Of a stretch of 64,000 nucleotides of DNA, positions 9,039 through 17,298 are shown one piece after another. Source of the stretch: Paraburkholderia phenoliruptrix (GTDB lineage Bacteria; Pseudomonadota; Gammaproteobacteria; Burkholderiales; Burkholderiaceae); NCBI RefSeq assembly GCF_902859825.1, contig NZ_CADIKB010000009.1, positions 124,001 through 188,000 of the forward strand. Reading direction: 5' to 3'. Every line of letters begins with the position of its first letter. Position 1 is the first letter of the stretch. The notes under the pieces are model-generated. The model was not told where the DNA came from and ran no database searches. It was given only the letters and a program-made list of their open reading frames with translations. The position numbers and the translations under genes are program-made.

Positions 9039-9357
9039 CCAGGCGTTCCCGGCCATGTTGCAGCGCAAGCGGAACTTCAAGTGAAATCAAGGATTTTCCC
9101 GCCGCTTCGAACCGCCTCTGCGGCCGACAATTGTCAAAGGGAAAATTTACAGGGGCCGGTTTGGTGTTTAACGTTCGCTTGACTACACTCCAGTTCCCCG
9201 GCGTTCGTTGCGCGCTCGCGTACCGCCGGAGCGAAATCAACCTGTCGTAAGCCGTACCTCCCGCCCGATCTTTTTGCGGACCACCTGGCCATGGCCCTGC
9301 CACCTGATGCCAGTCGCCGTCGAGGCCGTCCGCGTTTGCTTGACATGGAGAGAAACG
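9039..9357 (+). promoter_or_regulatory. gap with weak promoter candidate before small gene
   Basis: A 319-base gap. A weak sigma70-like pair is TTGGTG (9162-9167), 17 bases, TACACT (9185-9190). The region is AT-richer than its surroundings around 9130-9190, as promoters often are. No terminator for glpR is evident. Confidence 0.3.
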
Positions 9358-9555
9358 ATGCTGAGTCCGCACGAATTCGCCACGTTGTTGCTCGTCAAGG
9401 ACGCTCCGAATCAAGTCGACATGGAGCGAGAAGAACTCGACGCCCTCCTCGAACGTCAGCTCGTCCAACTGGAGCGGCTCGCCTCGGGCAATGAACAATG
9501 GCGTGTAACGGAATCCGGCGATAGCGCACTCCGAGCCATCAAACGTCTTTCCTGA
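9358..9555 (+). CDS. small conserved hypothetical protein
   Basis: A 65-residue protein, start chosen at ATG 9358 because GGAGAG lies 7 bases upstream. It is acidic at the N-terminus and helical, with a short strand-like end (QWRVTESGDSALRAIKRL) that resembles the wing of a small winged-helix protein. I recognise the type as a small hypothetical common in Burkholderiaceae, but no function can be named. It is followed about 125 bases later by a terminator hairpin, so it appears to be a separate short transcript inside the glp region. Confidence 0.6.
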   Translation: MLSPHEFATLLLVKDAPNQVDMEREELDALLERQLVQLERLASGNEQWRVTESGDSALRAIKRLS

Positions 9556-9681
9556 ATAACGACCCACGCGTCGTGGGGCCGAACCGCCGCTTCCGCCCAG
9601 GCGCGGCGGCTGGCGGCAACGCGATGCCGTGCGCGCGGCCAACCGCCGCGCCCGCTTCCGCCTGACCTGCTTGCGTCACCC

Positions 9682-9713
9682 CGGGCGCCCATTGCGGCGC
9701 CCGCTTTCGTTGT
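9682..9713 (+). terminator. terminator-like hairpin after small gene
   Basis: An 8-bp GC stem (9682-9689 with 9696-9703) with a 6-base loop is followed by CTTTCGTTGT. The T-run is interrupted, so efficiency is uncertain. Confidence 0.45.
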
Positions 9714-9784
9714 GCGCGCCTCCATCGACCCAGCGCGCCCACGCGCGCCACTAGCCTGATGCCGTCGCTTTTTCTGCCGCGCGC

Positions 9785-10159
9785 TTATCCGCTGCGCAAC
9801 GTCGGATCCACTGCCGCGCGCCAGCTGATCGCCCGCGCGCGCTGCTCGGTCAGGAACGCGACCCACTGATTGCGGACCTGCGGGTCAGCACTCGCGCCCT
9901 GGCTCCTGTAACGCTCGGCAATCGACGTCTGGAACGCGCAGTAATCGTCCTTCGACAGGCGCCCGCGCCGGTTCGCCACATACGCGTCGAAGAGCGTCGC
10001 ATAGACGCCTTGCGCGTCGTTCCCGTAGTCCACCGTCTGCGCGCTGCACATCTGTTGCAATGCGACGAACGACGGCGCGCCCATCGTTCCTGTGAGGCTT
10101 GGCGAAGCGACACAGCCGGCAAGAAGCGCAGCCGCGCCCAGCATCAAAAGTCCACGCAT
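9785..10159 (-). CDS. small putative lipoprotein
   Basis: A 124-residue protein. The N-terminus MRGLLMLGAAALLAGC is a lipoprotein signal peptide with lipobox LAGC, so the mature protein is probably lipid-anchored in the envelope. The mature part is mainly helical, with two cysteines (MCSAQ and DYCAFQ) that could form a disulfide. No known enzyme motif is seen. The start at 10159 is preferred because GGGG lies 9 bases upstream; an ATG at 10168 directly abuts that G-run. It is transcribed towards glpR and divergent from glpD, so its promoter region overlaps the glpD operator region. Confidence 0.7.
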   Translation of the reverse strand: MRGLLMLGAAALLAGCVASPSLTGTMGAPSFVALQQMCSAQTVDYGNDAQGVYATLFDAYVANRRGRLSKDDYCAFQTSIAERYRSQGASADPQVRNQWVAFLTEQRARAISWRAAVDPTLRSG

Positions 10160-10287
10160 GAATTTCATCCCCGAAATGGCCAGTGCCAAGAGTATCGTCC
10201 GTGGCCGCACGCCGCGCCACTCCCCTAGCCATTCGACAGAGTCTCCCTCGGCCCACCGCGAACTTTACTTTTTCGAATATGTTCATT

Positions 10288-10307
10288 AAAGTTCGAAAAC
10301 GAACACT
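10288..10307. promoter_or_regulatory. GlpR-like operator upstream of glpD
   Basis: GTTCGAAAACGAAC (10291-10304) is an inverted repeat with half sites GTTC and GAAC spaced by 6. This matches the geometry of the E. coli GlpR operator (ATGTTC-N6-GAACAT). An ATGTTC half site is present 10 bases further upstream (10279-10284). The site is 63 bases before the glpD start. Confidence 0.65.
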
Positions 10308-10320
10308 ATCGATTCGATAG
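10306..10320. repeat. 15-bp inverted repeat beside the glpD operator
   Basis: CTATCGA and TCGATAG flank a single T. It directly adjoins the GlpR-like operator and may be a second protein-binding site in the glpD promoter. Confidence 0.45.
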
Positions 10321-10369
10321 ATTTTCAGACAGCTGTCCGCAGCCCTTAACGACGCAGGAGACGCAGCAG

Positions 10370-11899
10370 GTGACCCAAGGCACGAAATACGATTTGCTCG
10401 TCGTGGGCGGCGGCATCAACGGCGCGGGCATCGCGCGCGACGCGGCCGGCCGCGGGCTCTCCGCGCTGCTGTGCGAACAGGACGATCTGGCGGCGCATAC
10501 CTCGTCGGCGAGCACCAAGCTGATTCATGGCGGTTTGCGCTACCTCGAATACCGCGAGTTCGGGCTCGTGCGCAAGGCCTTGCAGGAGCGCGAGACCTTG
10601 TTGCGCGCCGCGCCGCACATCATGTGGCCGCTGCGCTTCGTGATGCCTCACATGCCCGATCTGCGCCCGGCGTGGCTCATTCGCGCGGGCCTGTTCCTTT
10701 ACGATCACCTCGCCCGGCGCGAGCTGCTGCCCGGCTCGCGCGGCATCGTCATGCGCGACCATCCGGCCGGCGCGCCGCTCGTCGAATCGATCAAGCGCGG
10801 CTTCGTGTACTCGGACGGCTGGGTCAACGACGCCCGCCTCGTCGTGCTCAACGCGCTCGACGCCGCCGAACACGGCGCGACCATCCTCACGCGCACCAAA
10901 CTGCTGAGCGCCGTGCGGGCCGGCGGTGAATGGCGCGCGCAACTGCGGCGCGCAGACGGCACGATCCTCGACGTGCGCGCGGCATCCATTGCAAATGCGG
11001 CGGGGCCGTGGGTCGGCGAACTGCTGCAAGGCGCGCTGGGCCGTGCGGCGTCGCACAGCGTGCGGCTCGTCAAGGGCAGCCACATCGTCACGCGGCGCCT
11101 CTTTGAACACGACCACGCGTACATTTTCCAGAACCCGGACAAGCGGATCATTTTCGCGATCCCCTACGAGCACGACTACACGCTGATCGGCACGACCGAC
11201 ATCGAATATCGCGGCGACCCCGCGCAGGTGGCCATCACCGGCGACGAGACGCAGTATCTGTGCGACTCCATCAACCGCTACTTCAGGCAAAAGATCACGC
11301 CCGCCGACGTGCGCTGGACCTATTCCGGCGTGCGGCCGCTGCTCGAGGAAGAAGGCGCGGACGACCCTTCCGCGGTGACGCGCGACTATTCGCTCGAACT
11401 CGACGCGCCGGCTGGCGAAGCGCCGCTGCTCTCGGTGTTCGGCGGCAAGATCACGACGTTCCGCAAGCTCGCCGAGGAAGCCGTCGTCAAGCTCACGGCA
11501 GCGCTCGGCAAGAGCGCGCCGTCATGGACCTCGGGTGCGCCCTTGCCCGGCGGCGACATTGCACACGCGAACTTCGAGCGCTTTCTCGCCGAGTTGAAGC
11601 AACGCCATGCGTGGCTGCCGGCGGATCTGGCCCATCGCCTCGCGCGCGCCTACGGCACGCGTGTGAAGGACGTGCTCGGCCACGCGCATTCGCTCGCCGA
11701 TCTCGGCCGCGCATTCGCGCCGGGCCTTTTCGAAGCCGAACTGGCGTATCTGCGCGACGTCGAATGGGCGCGCAGCGCCGAGGACGTGCTGTGGCGCCGC
11801 TCGAAGCTCGGGCTTCATGTCGAGCCGGGCACGCTCGAGTCGGTCACGCGCGACATCGACGCATGGTTCGCCCGCGAGCCCGAGCGACAGAGCGCGTAA
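10370..11899 (+). CDS. glpD: aerobic glycerol-3-phosphate dehydrogenase
   Basis: A 509-residue FAD enzyme that oxidises glycerol 3-phosphate to dihydroxyacetone phosphate at the inner membrane, passing electrons to ubiquinone. The N-terminal dinucleotide fold is LLVVGGGINGAGIARDAAGRG (about residues 9-29), followed by the family motifs SSASTKLIHGGLRYLE, YSDGWVNDARLV, IANAAGPWV and GGKITTFRKLAEEA. Length is as expected. It starts at GTG, with AGGAG 9 bases upstream. It is first in the glpD-glpK-glpF series and is preceded by a GlpR-like operator. It probably responds to glycerol 3-phosphate through GlpR. Confidence 0.96.
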   Translation: MTQGTKYDLLVVGGGINGAGIARDAAGRGLSALLCEQDDLAAHTSSASTKLIHGGLRYLEYREFGLVRKALQERETLLRAAPHIMWPLRFVMPHMPDLRPAWLIRAGLFLYDHLARRELLPGSRGIVMRDHPAGAPLVESIKRGFVYSDGWVNDARLVVLNALDAAEHGATILTRTKLLSAVRAGGEWRAQLRRADGTILDVRAASIANAAGPWVGELLQGALGRAASHSVRLVKGSHIVTRRLFEHDHAYIFQNPDKRIIFAIPYEHDYTLIGTTDIEYRGDPAQVAITGDETQYLCDSINRYFRQKITPADVRWTYSGVRPLLEEEGADDPSAVTRDYSLELDAPAGEAPLLSVFGGKITTFRKLAEEAVVKLTAALGKSAPSWTSGAPLPGGDIAHANFERFLAELKQRHAWLPADLAHRLARAYGTRVKDVLGHAHSLADLGRAFAPGLFEAELAYLRDVEWARSAEDVLWRRSKLGLHVEPGTLESVTRDIDAWFAREPERQSA

Positions 11900-12043
11900 C
11901 AAAAAAGAGCTTCACCCTCGGCCCGTTCGGCCGGCCGCCTGCACGGACAAGCGCGCGGCCGCCCGACATGACGAGCCGTTCCCGTCGCCGGTAGGCTGTT
12001 TCAGGCTGTCGCGGCGATTCATAAAATGCATGGAGAAGAGACA

Positions 12044-13543
12044 ATGCAGGATCAGTACATCCTCGCGCTTGACCAGGGCACCACCAGCTCACGTGCGATG
12101 CTGTTCGACCGCCTCGGCAATGTCGTGTCGACGGCGCAAAAGGAATTCGAGCAGATCTATCCGCGTCCGGGCTGGGTCGAGCACGATCCGCAGGAAATCT
12201 GGTCGACGCAGGCCGGCGTCGCCGCCGAGGCCGTGACGCGCGCCGGCATGAACGGCACGTCGATCGCCGCGATCGGCATTACGAATCAGCGCGAAACCAC
12301 CATCGTGTGGGACCGCGAAACCGGGCACCCCATCTACAACGCCATCGTGTGGCAAGACCGCCGCACCGCCGACTTCTGCGACCAGCTCAAGGAACAGGGC
12401 CTGGAGGCGAAGGTGCGCGCAAAAACCGGCTTGCCGATCGACTCGTATTTCTCGGCGACCAAGATCCGCTGGATTCTCGATAACGTCGAAGGCGCGCGCG
12501 AGAAGGCAAAGCAAGGCCGACTCGCGTTCGGCACGGTGGACAGCTGGCTCGTGTGGAATTTCACCAAGGGCGGCCTGCACGTCACCGACGTCACCAATGC
12601 CTCGCGCACGATGCTCTTCAACATCCACACGCTGAAGTGGGACGACGAACTGCTCGAGGCGCTCGACATTCCGCGCAGCGTGTTGCCGGAAGTGCGGGCG
12701 TCGTCGGACGTGTATGGGCCGACCAAAACGACGGTGTTCGCGTCGAAGATTCCGCTCGCGGGCATCGCCGGCGACCAGCATGCCGCGCTTTTCGGCCAGA
12801 TGTGCACGCAATCCGGCATGGTGAAGAACACCTACGGCACCGGCTGCTTCCTCGTGATGAACACCGGCGACAAGCCGATCGAATCGAAGAACAATCTCGT
12901 CACGACGATTGCCTGGCAAATCGGCGACCAGATCAACTACGCGCTCGAAGGCAGCATCTTCATCGGCGGCGCGGTCGTGCAATGGCTGCGCGACGGTCTC
13001 GGCATCATCAAGAACGCCGCTGAAGTCGAGGCGCTCGCGGCGAGCGTGCCGCATTGCGACGGCGTCTACCTCGTGCCCGCATTCGCCGGCCTCGGCGCCC
13101 CGCATTGGAATGCACGCGCTCGCGGCACGCTGTTCGGCGTGACGCGCGGCACGACGTCCGCGCATATCGCGCGCGCCGCGCTCGACTCGATCGCCTATCA
13201 GTCGCTCGACGTGCTGAAGGCCATGGAGGCCGACTCGGGCATTCGCATCGGCGAATTGCGGGTGGACGGCGGCGCGTGCGCGAACAATCTGCTGATGCAG
13301 TTCCAGGCGGACATTCTCGGCGTGGACGCGGTCCGCCCGAAGGTGTCGGAAACCACCGCCCTCGGCGCGGCGTATCTGGCGGGCCTCGCGGTCGGCTACT
13401 GGAAAGACGTCGACGAACTGCAAAGCCAGTGGAAGCTCGACCGGCGCTTCACGCCCGCGCGCGAGCAGGTGGACGTGCAGGAATGTCTGGACGGCTGGAA
13501 GCGCGCGATTCGCGCCGCCAAGGCATGGGCCGACACGCCCTGA
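12044..13543 (+). CDS. glpK: glycerol kinase
   Basis: A 499-residue FGGY-family kinase that makes glycerol 3-phosphate from glycerol and ATP. The start [20 protein letters not shown] aligns with E. coli GlpK, and GGAG lies 8 bases before this ATG; an earlier ATG at 12026 is less likely. Diagnostic segments are QTGTTSS-like [35 protein letters not shown] (phosphate-binding loop), and the C-terminal [17 protein letters not shown]. Its gap to glpD is 144 bases and to glpF 121 bases, the latter holding a strong GlpR-like palindrome. No GTTC-N6-GAAC site is seen before glpK itself, so it is probably read from the glpD promoter. Confidence 0.96.
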   Translation: MQDQYILALDQGTTSSRAMLFDRLGNVVSTAQKEFEQIYPRPGWVEHDPQEIWSTQAGVAAEAVTRAGMNGTSIAAIGITNQRETTIVWDRETGHPIYNAIVWQDRRTADFCDQLKEQGLEAKVRAKTGLPIDSYFSATKIRWILDNVEGAREKAKQGRLAFGTVDSWLVWNFTKGGLHVTDVTNASRTMLFNIHTLKWDDELLEALDIPRSVLPEVRASSDVYGPTKTTVFASKIPLAGIAGDQHAALFGQMCTQSGMVKNTYGTGCFLVMNTGDKPIESKNNLVTTIAWQIGDQINYALEGSIFIGGAVVQWLRDGLGIIKNAAEVEALAASVPHCDGVYLVPAFAGLGAPHWNARARGTLFGVTRGTTSAHIARAALDSIAYQSLDVLKAMEADSGIRIGELRVDGGACANNLLMQFQADILGVDAVRPKVSETTALGAAYLAGLAVGYWKDVDELQSQWKLDRRFTPAREQVDVQECLDGWKRAIRAAKAWADTP

Positions 13544-13554
13544 GCTCGCGCGCT

Positions 13555-13578
13555 GCGATGTTCACGCACGAACATCGC
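13555..13578. promoter_or_regulatory. GlpR-like operator between glpK and glpF
   Basis: GCGATGTTC (13555-13563) and GAACATCGC (13570-13578) are perfect 9-bp arms around a 6-base centre. The ATGTTC-N6-GAACAT core equals the E. coli GlpR consensus half sites. It lies 86 bases before the glpF start, suggesting that glpF has its own GlpR-controlled promoter. Confidence 0.75.
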
Positions 13579-13664
13579 GGAGGGCTTGCGAAGACCTGAG
13601 ACAAAACCGCAGGAAGCCGCCGCGTGGCGCGGCTTCCCTAACAACAATACTTTGGATACCAACC

Positions 13665-14378
13665 ATGTCTCCATACATTGCGGAATTCATCGGCACGGCG
13701 CTCGTCGTGCTGCTCGGCGACGGCGCTGTCGCCAACGTGCTGCTCGCGCGCACCAAGGGCAAAGGCGCGGATCTGATCGTCATTGTGATGGGCTGGGCGA
13801 TGGCCGTGTTCATCGCCGTCTACGTGACCGCGTCGTTCAGCGGCGCGCACCTCAATCCCGTCGTGACGGTCAGCCTCGCGCTCGCGGGCAAATTCGCGTG
13901 GGCGAAAGTCCCCGGCTATATCGCGGCGCAGATGCTCGGCGGAATGGCGGGCGCGCTGCTCGTGTGGGTCGCGTACCGGCAGCACTTCGCGAAGGAAGGC
14001 GACGCCGACGTGAAACTCGGCGTGTTCTGCACCGCGCCCGCCATCCGCAGCGTGCCGCACAATCTGTTGACCGAAATGATCGCCACCTTCGTGCTGATTC
14101 TCGGCGTGCTGTATCTGGCGTCGCCGCAAGTCGGCCTCGGCGCGCTGGACGCGCTGCCGGTGGGCCTGCTCGTGCTCGGCATCGGCATTTCGCTCGGCGG
14201 ACCGACCGGCTACGCCATGAGCCCCGCACGCGACCTGTCGCCGCGTCTGATGCACGCGCTACTGCCGATTCCCGGCAAGCGCGACAGCGACTGGCGCTAC
14301 GCGTGGATTCCAGTGTGCGGCCCGCTTCTGGGCGGCGCGGTGGCGGCGGGTCTTTATCTTTATCTGCACGCACGTTGA
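13665..14378 (+). CDS. glpF: glycerol uptake facilitator (aquaporin family)
   Basis: A 237-residue membrane protein with six hydrophobic segments plus the two half-helix loops of the MIP family. It lets glycerol diffuse across the inner membrane, and GlpK then traps it. The first pore loop reads GAHLNPVVT and the second GYAMSPARDLSPR, so the two NPA signatures are NPV and SPA. The Arg after the second motif, which lines the selectivity filter, is kept. The gene order after glpK supports glycerol transport. It is probably GlpR-regulated through the palindrome upstream. Confidence 0.9.
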   Translation: MSPYIAEFIGTALVVLLGDGAVANVLLARTKGKGADLIVIVMGWAMAVFIAVYVTASFSGAHLNPVVTVSLALAGKFAWAKVPGYIAAQMLGGMAGALLVWVAYRQHFAKEGDADVKLGVFCTAPAIRSVPHNLLTEMIATFVLILGVLYLASPQVGLGALDALPVGLLVLGIGISLGGPTGYAMSPARDLSPRLMHALLPIPGKRDSDWRYAWIPVCGPLLGGAVAAGLYLYLHAR

Positions 14379-14543
14379 TCGCGCGGTGCGGTCCCGAACT
14401 GCATGCGATGGAATCGAAGGAAAGCGGCGGCGCGGCGCGGGCCGCGCCAAAGCACGTATCATGGCGCTTTCACACGGGCGCGTGAGCCGGTTCTTCCCGG
14501 CGACTGAGCTCCACCACGCGCCCCGCTTTCCGTTCCTTCAGGC

Positions 14544-15230
14544 ATGATCGACCACCTTATCTGCGACTGCGACGGCGTGCTCGTCGACAGTGAAGTCATC
14601 GCCGACCGCGTCATGTTCGAGACGCTCTCGGCCACCTTTCCCGGCCTCGACTTCGAGCCCGTCGTCAAAACAGCGTTCGGCCAGCAAACGTCGCGCTTTC
14701 TCGAAGGCATCGAAAAGGCGTTCGACATCGCATTGCCGGCCGATTTTCTGAACACGATCGAGCATCAGGTCGAGCTGGCGCTTGCCGCTTCGCTCAGTCC
14801 GATCAACGGCGTGCGCGACGCGCTGCAGCGCGTGACGCTGCCGGCCGCCGTGGTGTCGAACAGCCGTATGTCGCGGGTGAGCGCGTCGGTGCGGCGCGCC
14901 GGCTTGCAGCACGTTTTCGGCGAGCGCGTTTTCAGCGCCGAACAGGTCGCGCGGCCCAAGCCATTTCCAGATGTGTACCTGTTCGCCGCACAGACGCTCG
15001 GCGTCGAACCGTCGCGCTGCATCGTCGTGGAAGACAGCGTCGCCGGATTGAACGCCGCGCGCGCGGCGGGCATGAAGACGATCGCGTTCGTCGGCGCGAG
15101 CCATATTCCCGACGGCTACGCGGACGCGCTGCGCAAGATGGGCATCACGCGCATCATGAAGCATATGGACGAGCTGCCTGCGTTGATCGACGCGGGCGTG
15201 CGCGGCGAGTTCGGCGACGTGCAGTCCTAG
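14544..15230 (+). CDS. HAD-superfamily phosphatase (subfamily IA)
   Basis: A 228-residue soluble hydrolase. Motif I is DCDGVLVDSE near residue 8 (nucleophile and general acid Asp), motif II is the VSNSR segment near 107, Lys of motif III lies in ARPKPFPD, and motif IV is VVEDSVAGLNAA. A helical cap domain follows motif I. This is the layout of phosphoglycolate phosphatase and beta-phosphoglucomutase-like enzymes; the substrate cannot be assigned. It sits after glpF, so a glycerol-phosphate phosphatase role is possible but only inferred. It ends 26 bases before a strong bidirectional terminator. Confidence 0.85.
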   Translation: MIDHLICDCDGVLVDSEVIADRVMFETLSATFPGLDFEPVVKTAFGQQTSRFLEGIEKAFDIALPADFLNTIEHQVELALAASLSPINGVRDALQRVTLPAAVVSNSRMSRVSASVRRAGLQHVFGERVFSAEQVARPKPFPDVYLFAAQTLGVEPSRCIVVEDSVAGLNAARAAGMKTIAFVGASHIPDGYADALRKMGITRIMKHMDELPALIDAGVRGEFGDVQS

Positions 15231-15256
15231 CCGCCGCCGCACAACGGCGTTCGAGA

Positions 15257-15286
15257 AAAAGGCCGACTGCCTGCAGTCGGCCTTTT
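15257..15286. terminator. bidirectional intrinsic terminator
   Basis: A 10-bp GC stem (15261-15270 with 15273-15282) is flanked by AAAA on the left and TTTT on the right. It serves both the HAD gene (plus) and ribB (minus), which converge here. Confidence 0.85.
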
Positions 15287-15320
15287 GCCTTGTGGGGCGT
15301 GCGCCGCTTACATCACAGAC

Positions 15321-16052
15321 TCAAGCTTCCTCGACGCACTCCCGCACCTGAGCCAACGCCTGACGAAACTCGACCAGCTCGGCAATGGTCAGCATCGGCA
15401 GACCGTGTTGCCCGGCAAAGCGCGCGACGTCGGCGCCGCGCGTCATGGTGCCGTCGGCGTTCATCAATTCGCACAGCACGCCGGCGGGCTTGAGCCCCGC
15501 CAGAATCGCGAGATCCACCGTGCCTTCCGTGTGTCCGCGGCGCGCGAGCACGCCGCCTGGCATGGCGCGCAACGGGAACACATGGCCGGGCCGGACGATG
15601 TCGGCCGGTTTGGCCGTATCGGCAATTGCGGCGCGGATCGTGGTGACGCGGTCGAGCGCGGAGACGCCGGTCGTCACGCCCTCGCGCGCCTCGATCGACA
15701 CGGTGAACGCCGTGCCGTGGCGGCTTTCGTTGTTGACGGCCATCGGCGGGAGTTCGAGCGCGCGGATTTTCGCGTCGGGCAGACACAGACACACAATGCC
15801 GCTGCATTCGCGAATCAGGAGCGCCATGGTTTCGACGGAAAGACGCTCGGCGGACACGACCAGATCGGCCTCGTTCTCGCGGTCATCATCGTCTTGCAGG
15901 ACCACGGCGCGGCCCTCGCGCATGGCTTGCAAGGCGGCGGCGATACGTGGCGGAACAGGTTCGGTAGCGAGCAAGGGGAGATCGGCGAATGCGTCGTCCG
16001 CAAGCGTCGAGGGAGCAGGAAAAGTAGCAAAGGACATGGTTGAAACGCTCAT
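15321..16052 (-). CDS. ribB: 3,4-dihydroxy-2-butanone-4-phosphate synthase
   Basis: A 243-residue enzyme that converts ribulose 5-phosphate to 3,4-dihydroxy-2-butanone 4-phosphate and formate, the four-carbon precursor of riboflavin. Family motifs are clear: [52 protein letters not shown] and [12 protein letters not shown]. It has no GTP cyclohydrolase II domain, so it is the single-domain RibB type. Residues 1-35 before the core are an extra N-terminal stretch. A second Met five codons later (16037) is an alternative start. An FMN riboswitch lies in the leader, so expression should fall when FMN is plentiful. Confidence 0.95.
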   Translation of the reverse strand: MSVSTMSFATFPAPSTLADDAFADLPLLATEPVPPRIAAALQAMREGRAVVLQDDDDRENEADLVVSAERLSVETMALLIRECSGIVCLCLPDAKIRALELPPMAVNNESRHGTAFTVSIEAREGVTTGVSALDRVTTIRAAIADTAKPADIVRPGHVFPLRAMPGGVLARRGHTEGTVDLAILAGLKPAGVLCELMNADGTMTRGADVARFAGQHGLPMLTIAELVEFRQALAQVRECVEEA

Positions 16053-16193
16053 CGCAAAAGTTGGGCGAGAAACGTTTCAGGGCATTGCAAACAGGCAAAG
16101 ACGCGCCGTGCGGCGCCGCTGACGACTCAGGCGGCGTTCGCGCACCGCTCGGACCTGCAAGCGGCGCCACGGAAACGAACATGACTATCTACA

Positions 16194-16374
16194 CATCTTC
16201 TTCCATCCGGACTGTGACCGTCGGCTCTGGCTTCGCACCAGATCTGCTGACCCCGCGGCGGCTTTCGATTCGCAGAAAACCGCGCTGCTGCGGGCGCTCG
16301 CGGGCTCGCCGGCTTGCGCTTTCGCGCTGCCGGCATACCGCCGGTGGGGAATTTCGCCCCGCCCTGAAGACGCA
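16194..16374 (-). ncRNA. FMN riboswitch (RFN element) controlling ribB
   Basis: Read on the minus strand, the region has the conserved RFN blocks in order: CTTCAGGGCGGGG near 16366, AATTCCCCACCGGCGGT, an AGCCCGCGAGCGCC segment, then GATCTGGTG, AGAGCCGACGGT and AGTCCGGATGGAAGAAGA near 16197. The first and last blocks pair to close the aptamer (P1). It lies about 140 bases before ribB, leaving room for an expression platform. Between the third and fourth blocks the spacer carries a variable stem. In this family FMN binding turns the downstream gene off. Confidence 0.95.
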
Positions 16375-16487
16375 CTGATTGCCGGACGAGCCGGCGGGCC
16401 AAGCATACAACAGCCGCGCGCCAAGCGCAGCGCAACCCCTACTGGCCGGACGGGATTCGCGCGAGCAGACGTGTCCGGCACATTCGA

Positions 16488-17174
16488 TCACACCGGCGCG
16501 GCTTCGTGCGCCGTGTCGTGGTGCGCGGGCACGTCCCAGCGCGGCGGCGTCTCCGCGTTCAGCGTCACACGGAACGCGCGGGCCTCCCTGTCGCCGGGAT
16601 TGCGCAGACTATGCGGCTGGTCCGCGTCGAACACGATCGCGTCGCCCGTGGCGAGCAACTGGCGCTGGTCGTGCACGCTGACTTCGAGCGCGCCCTCGCT
16701 GACCACCAGATTGACCGTCGTGCCGGGCGCGCGGCGCACGCCGGCTTCCGTATGCAAGGGCGCGATGCGCAGCTCGTGGAATTCGGCGGCCGTCGGCTCA
16801 TTCTCCGGATACAGCGGGCGAGCCGAGTAGCGTCCGTTCGAACTGACGATGCGCGACGAGCGCTCCGCCGGCAAGTGCTCGAAACCATTGGTCGCGTGGC
16901 GTCGCAAGAACGCGGCGACGGACACCTTGAGCGCCGCCGCCACCTTGCACAGCACCTTGATGGACGGCACGCTGCGCGCCGATTCGATCTGCGCGAGCAT
17001 CGCGCGCGAGACGCCGGACGCGCGGGCGAGCGCGTCGAGCGACAACTGGCGCTCGGCGCGCAACCGCGCGAGATTCACGCCGACGAGGTGTTCGAGCGCG
17101 TCGAAGGGTTCGGCGGCACGCGGCGCGGCGGCATCGGCAGCGGGATCGCGGACCAGAGCTAGCGGGGAATGCAT
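16488..17174 (-). CDS. XRE-family regulator with cupin domain
   Basis: A 228-residue regulator with an N-terminal helix-turn-helix of the XRE type (about residues 32-85, with LDALARASGVSRAMLAQIESARSVPSI) and a C-terminal cupin domain (about 150-215, with PGTTVNLVVSEGALEV and GDAIVFDADQPHSLRNPG) that probably binds a small effector. Such proteins often control amino-acid, polyamine or exporter genes. The start at MHSPLALV is chosen because GGAGG lies 5-6 bases upstream. It is transcribed in the same direction as the MFS gene upstream, with a 124-base gap, so it may or may not regulate it. Confidence 0.85.
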   Translation of the reverse strand: MHSPLALVRDPAADAAAPRAAEPFDALEHLVGVNLARLRAERQLSLDALARASGVSRAMLAQIESARSVPSIKVLCKVAAALKVSVAAFLRRHATNGFEHLPAERSSRIVSSNGRYSARPLYPENEPTAAEFHELRIAPLHTEAGVRRAPGTTVNLVVSEGALEVSVHDQRQLLATGDAIVFDADQPHSLRNPGDREARAFRVTLNAETPPRWDVPAHHDTAHEAAPV

Positions 17175-17298
17175 GATTGCCTCCAGGAGCGCCGCCGGGC
17201 GGCGGGCAAGCAGTGAGTGGAAGCAAGATAGCATCGCGCCCCGCCGCGCCCAACGAAGTTATCTTCACACTGTTATCAGCATTGCGGAGGACGCGCGT

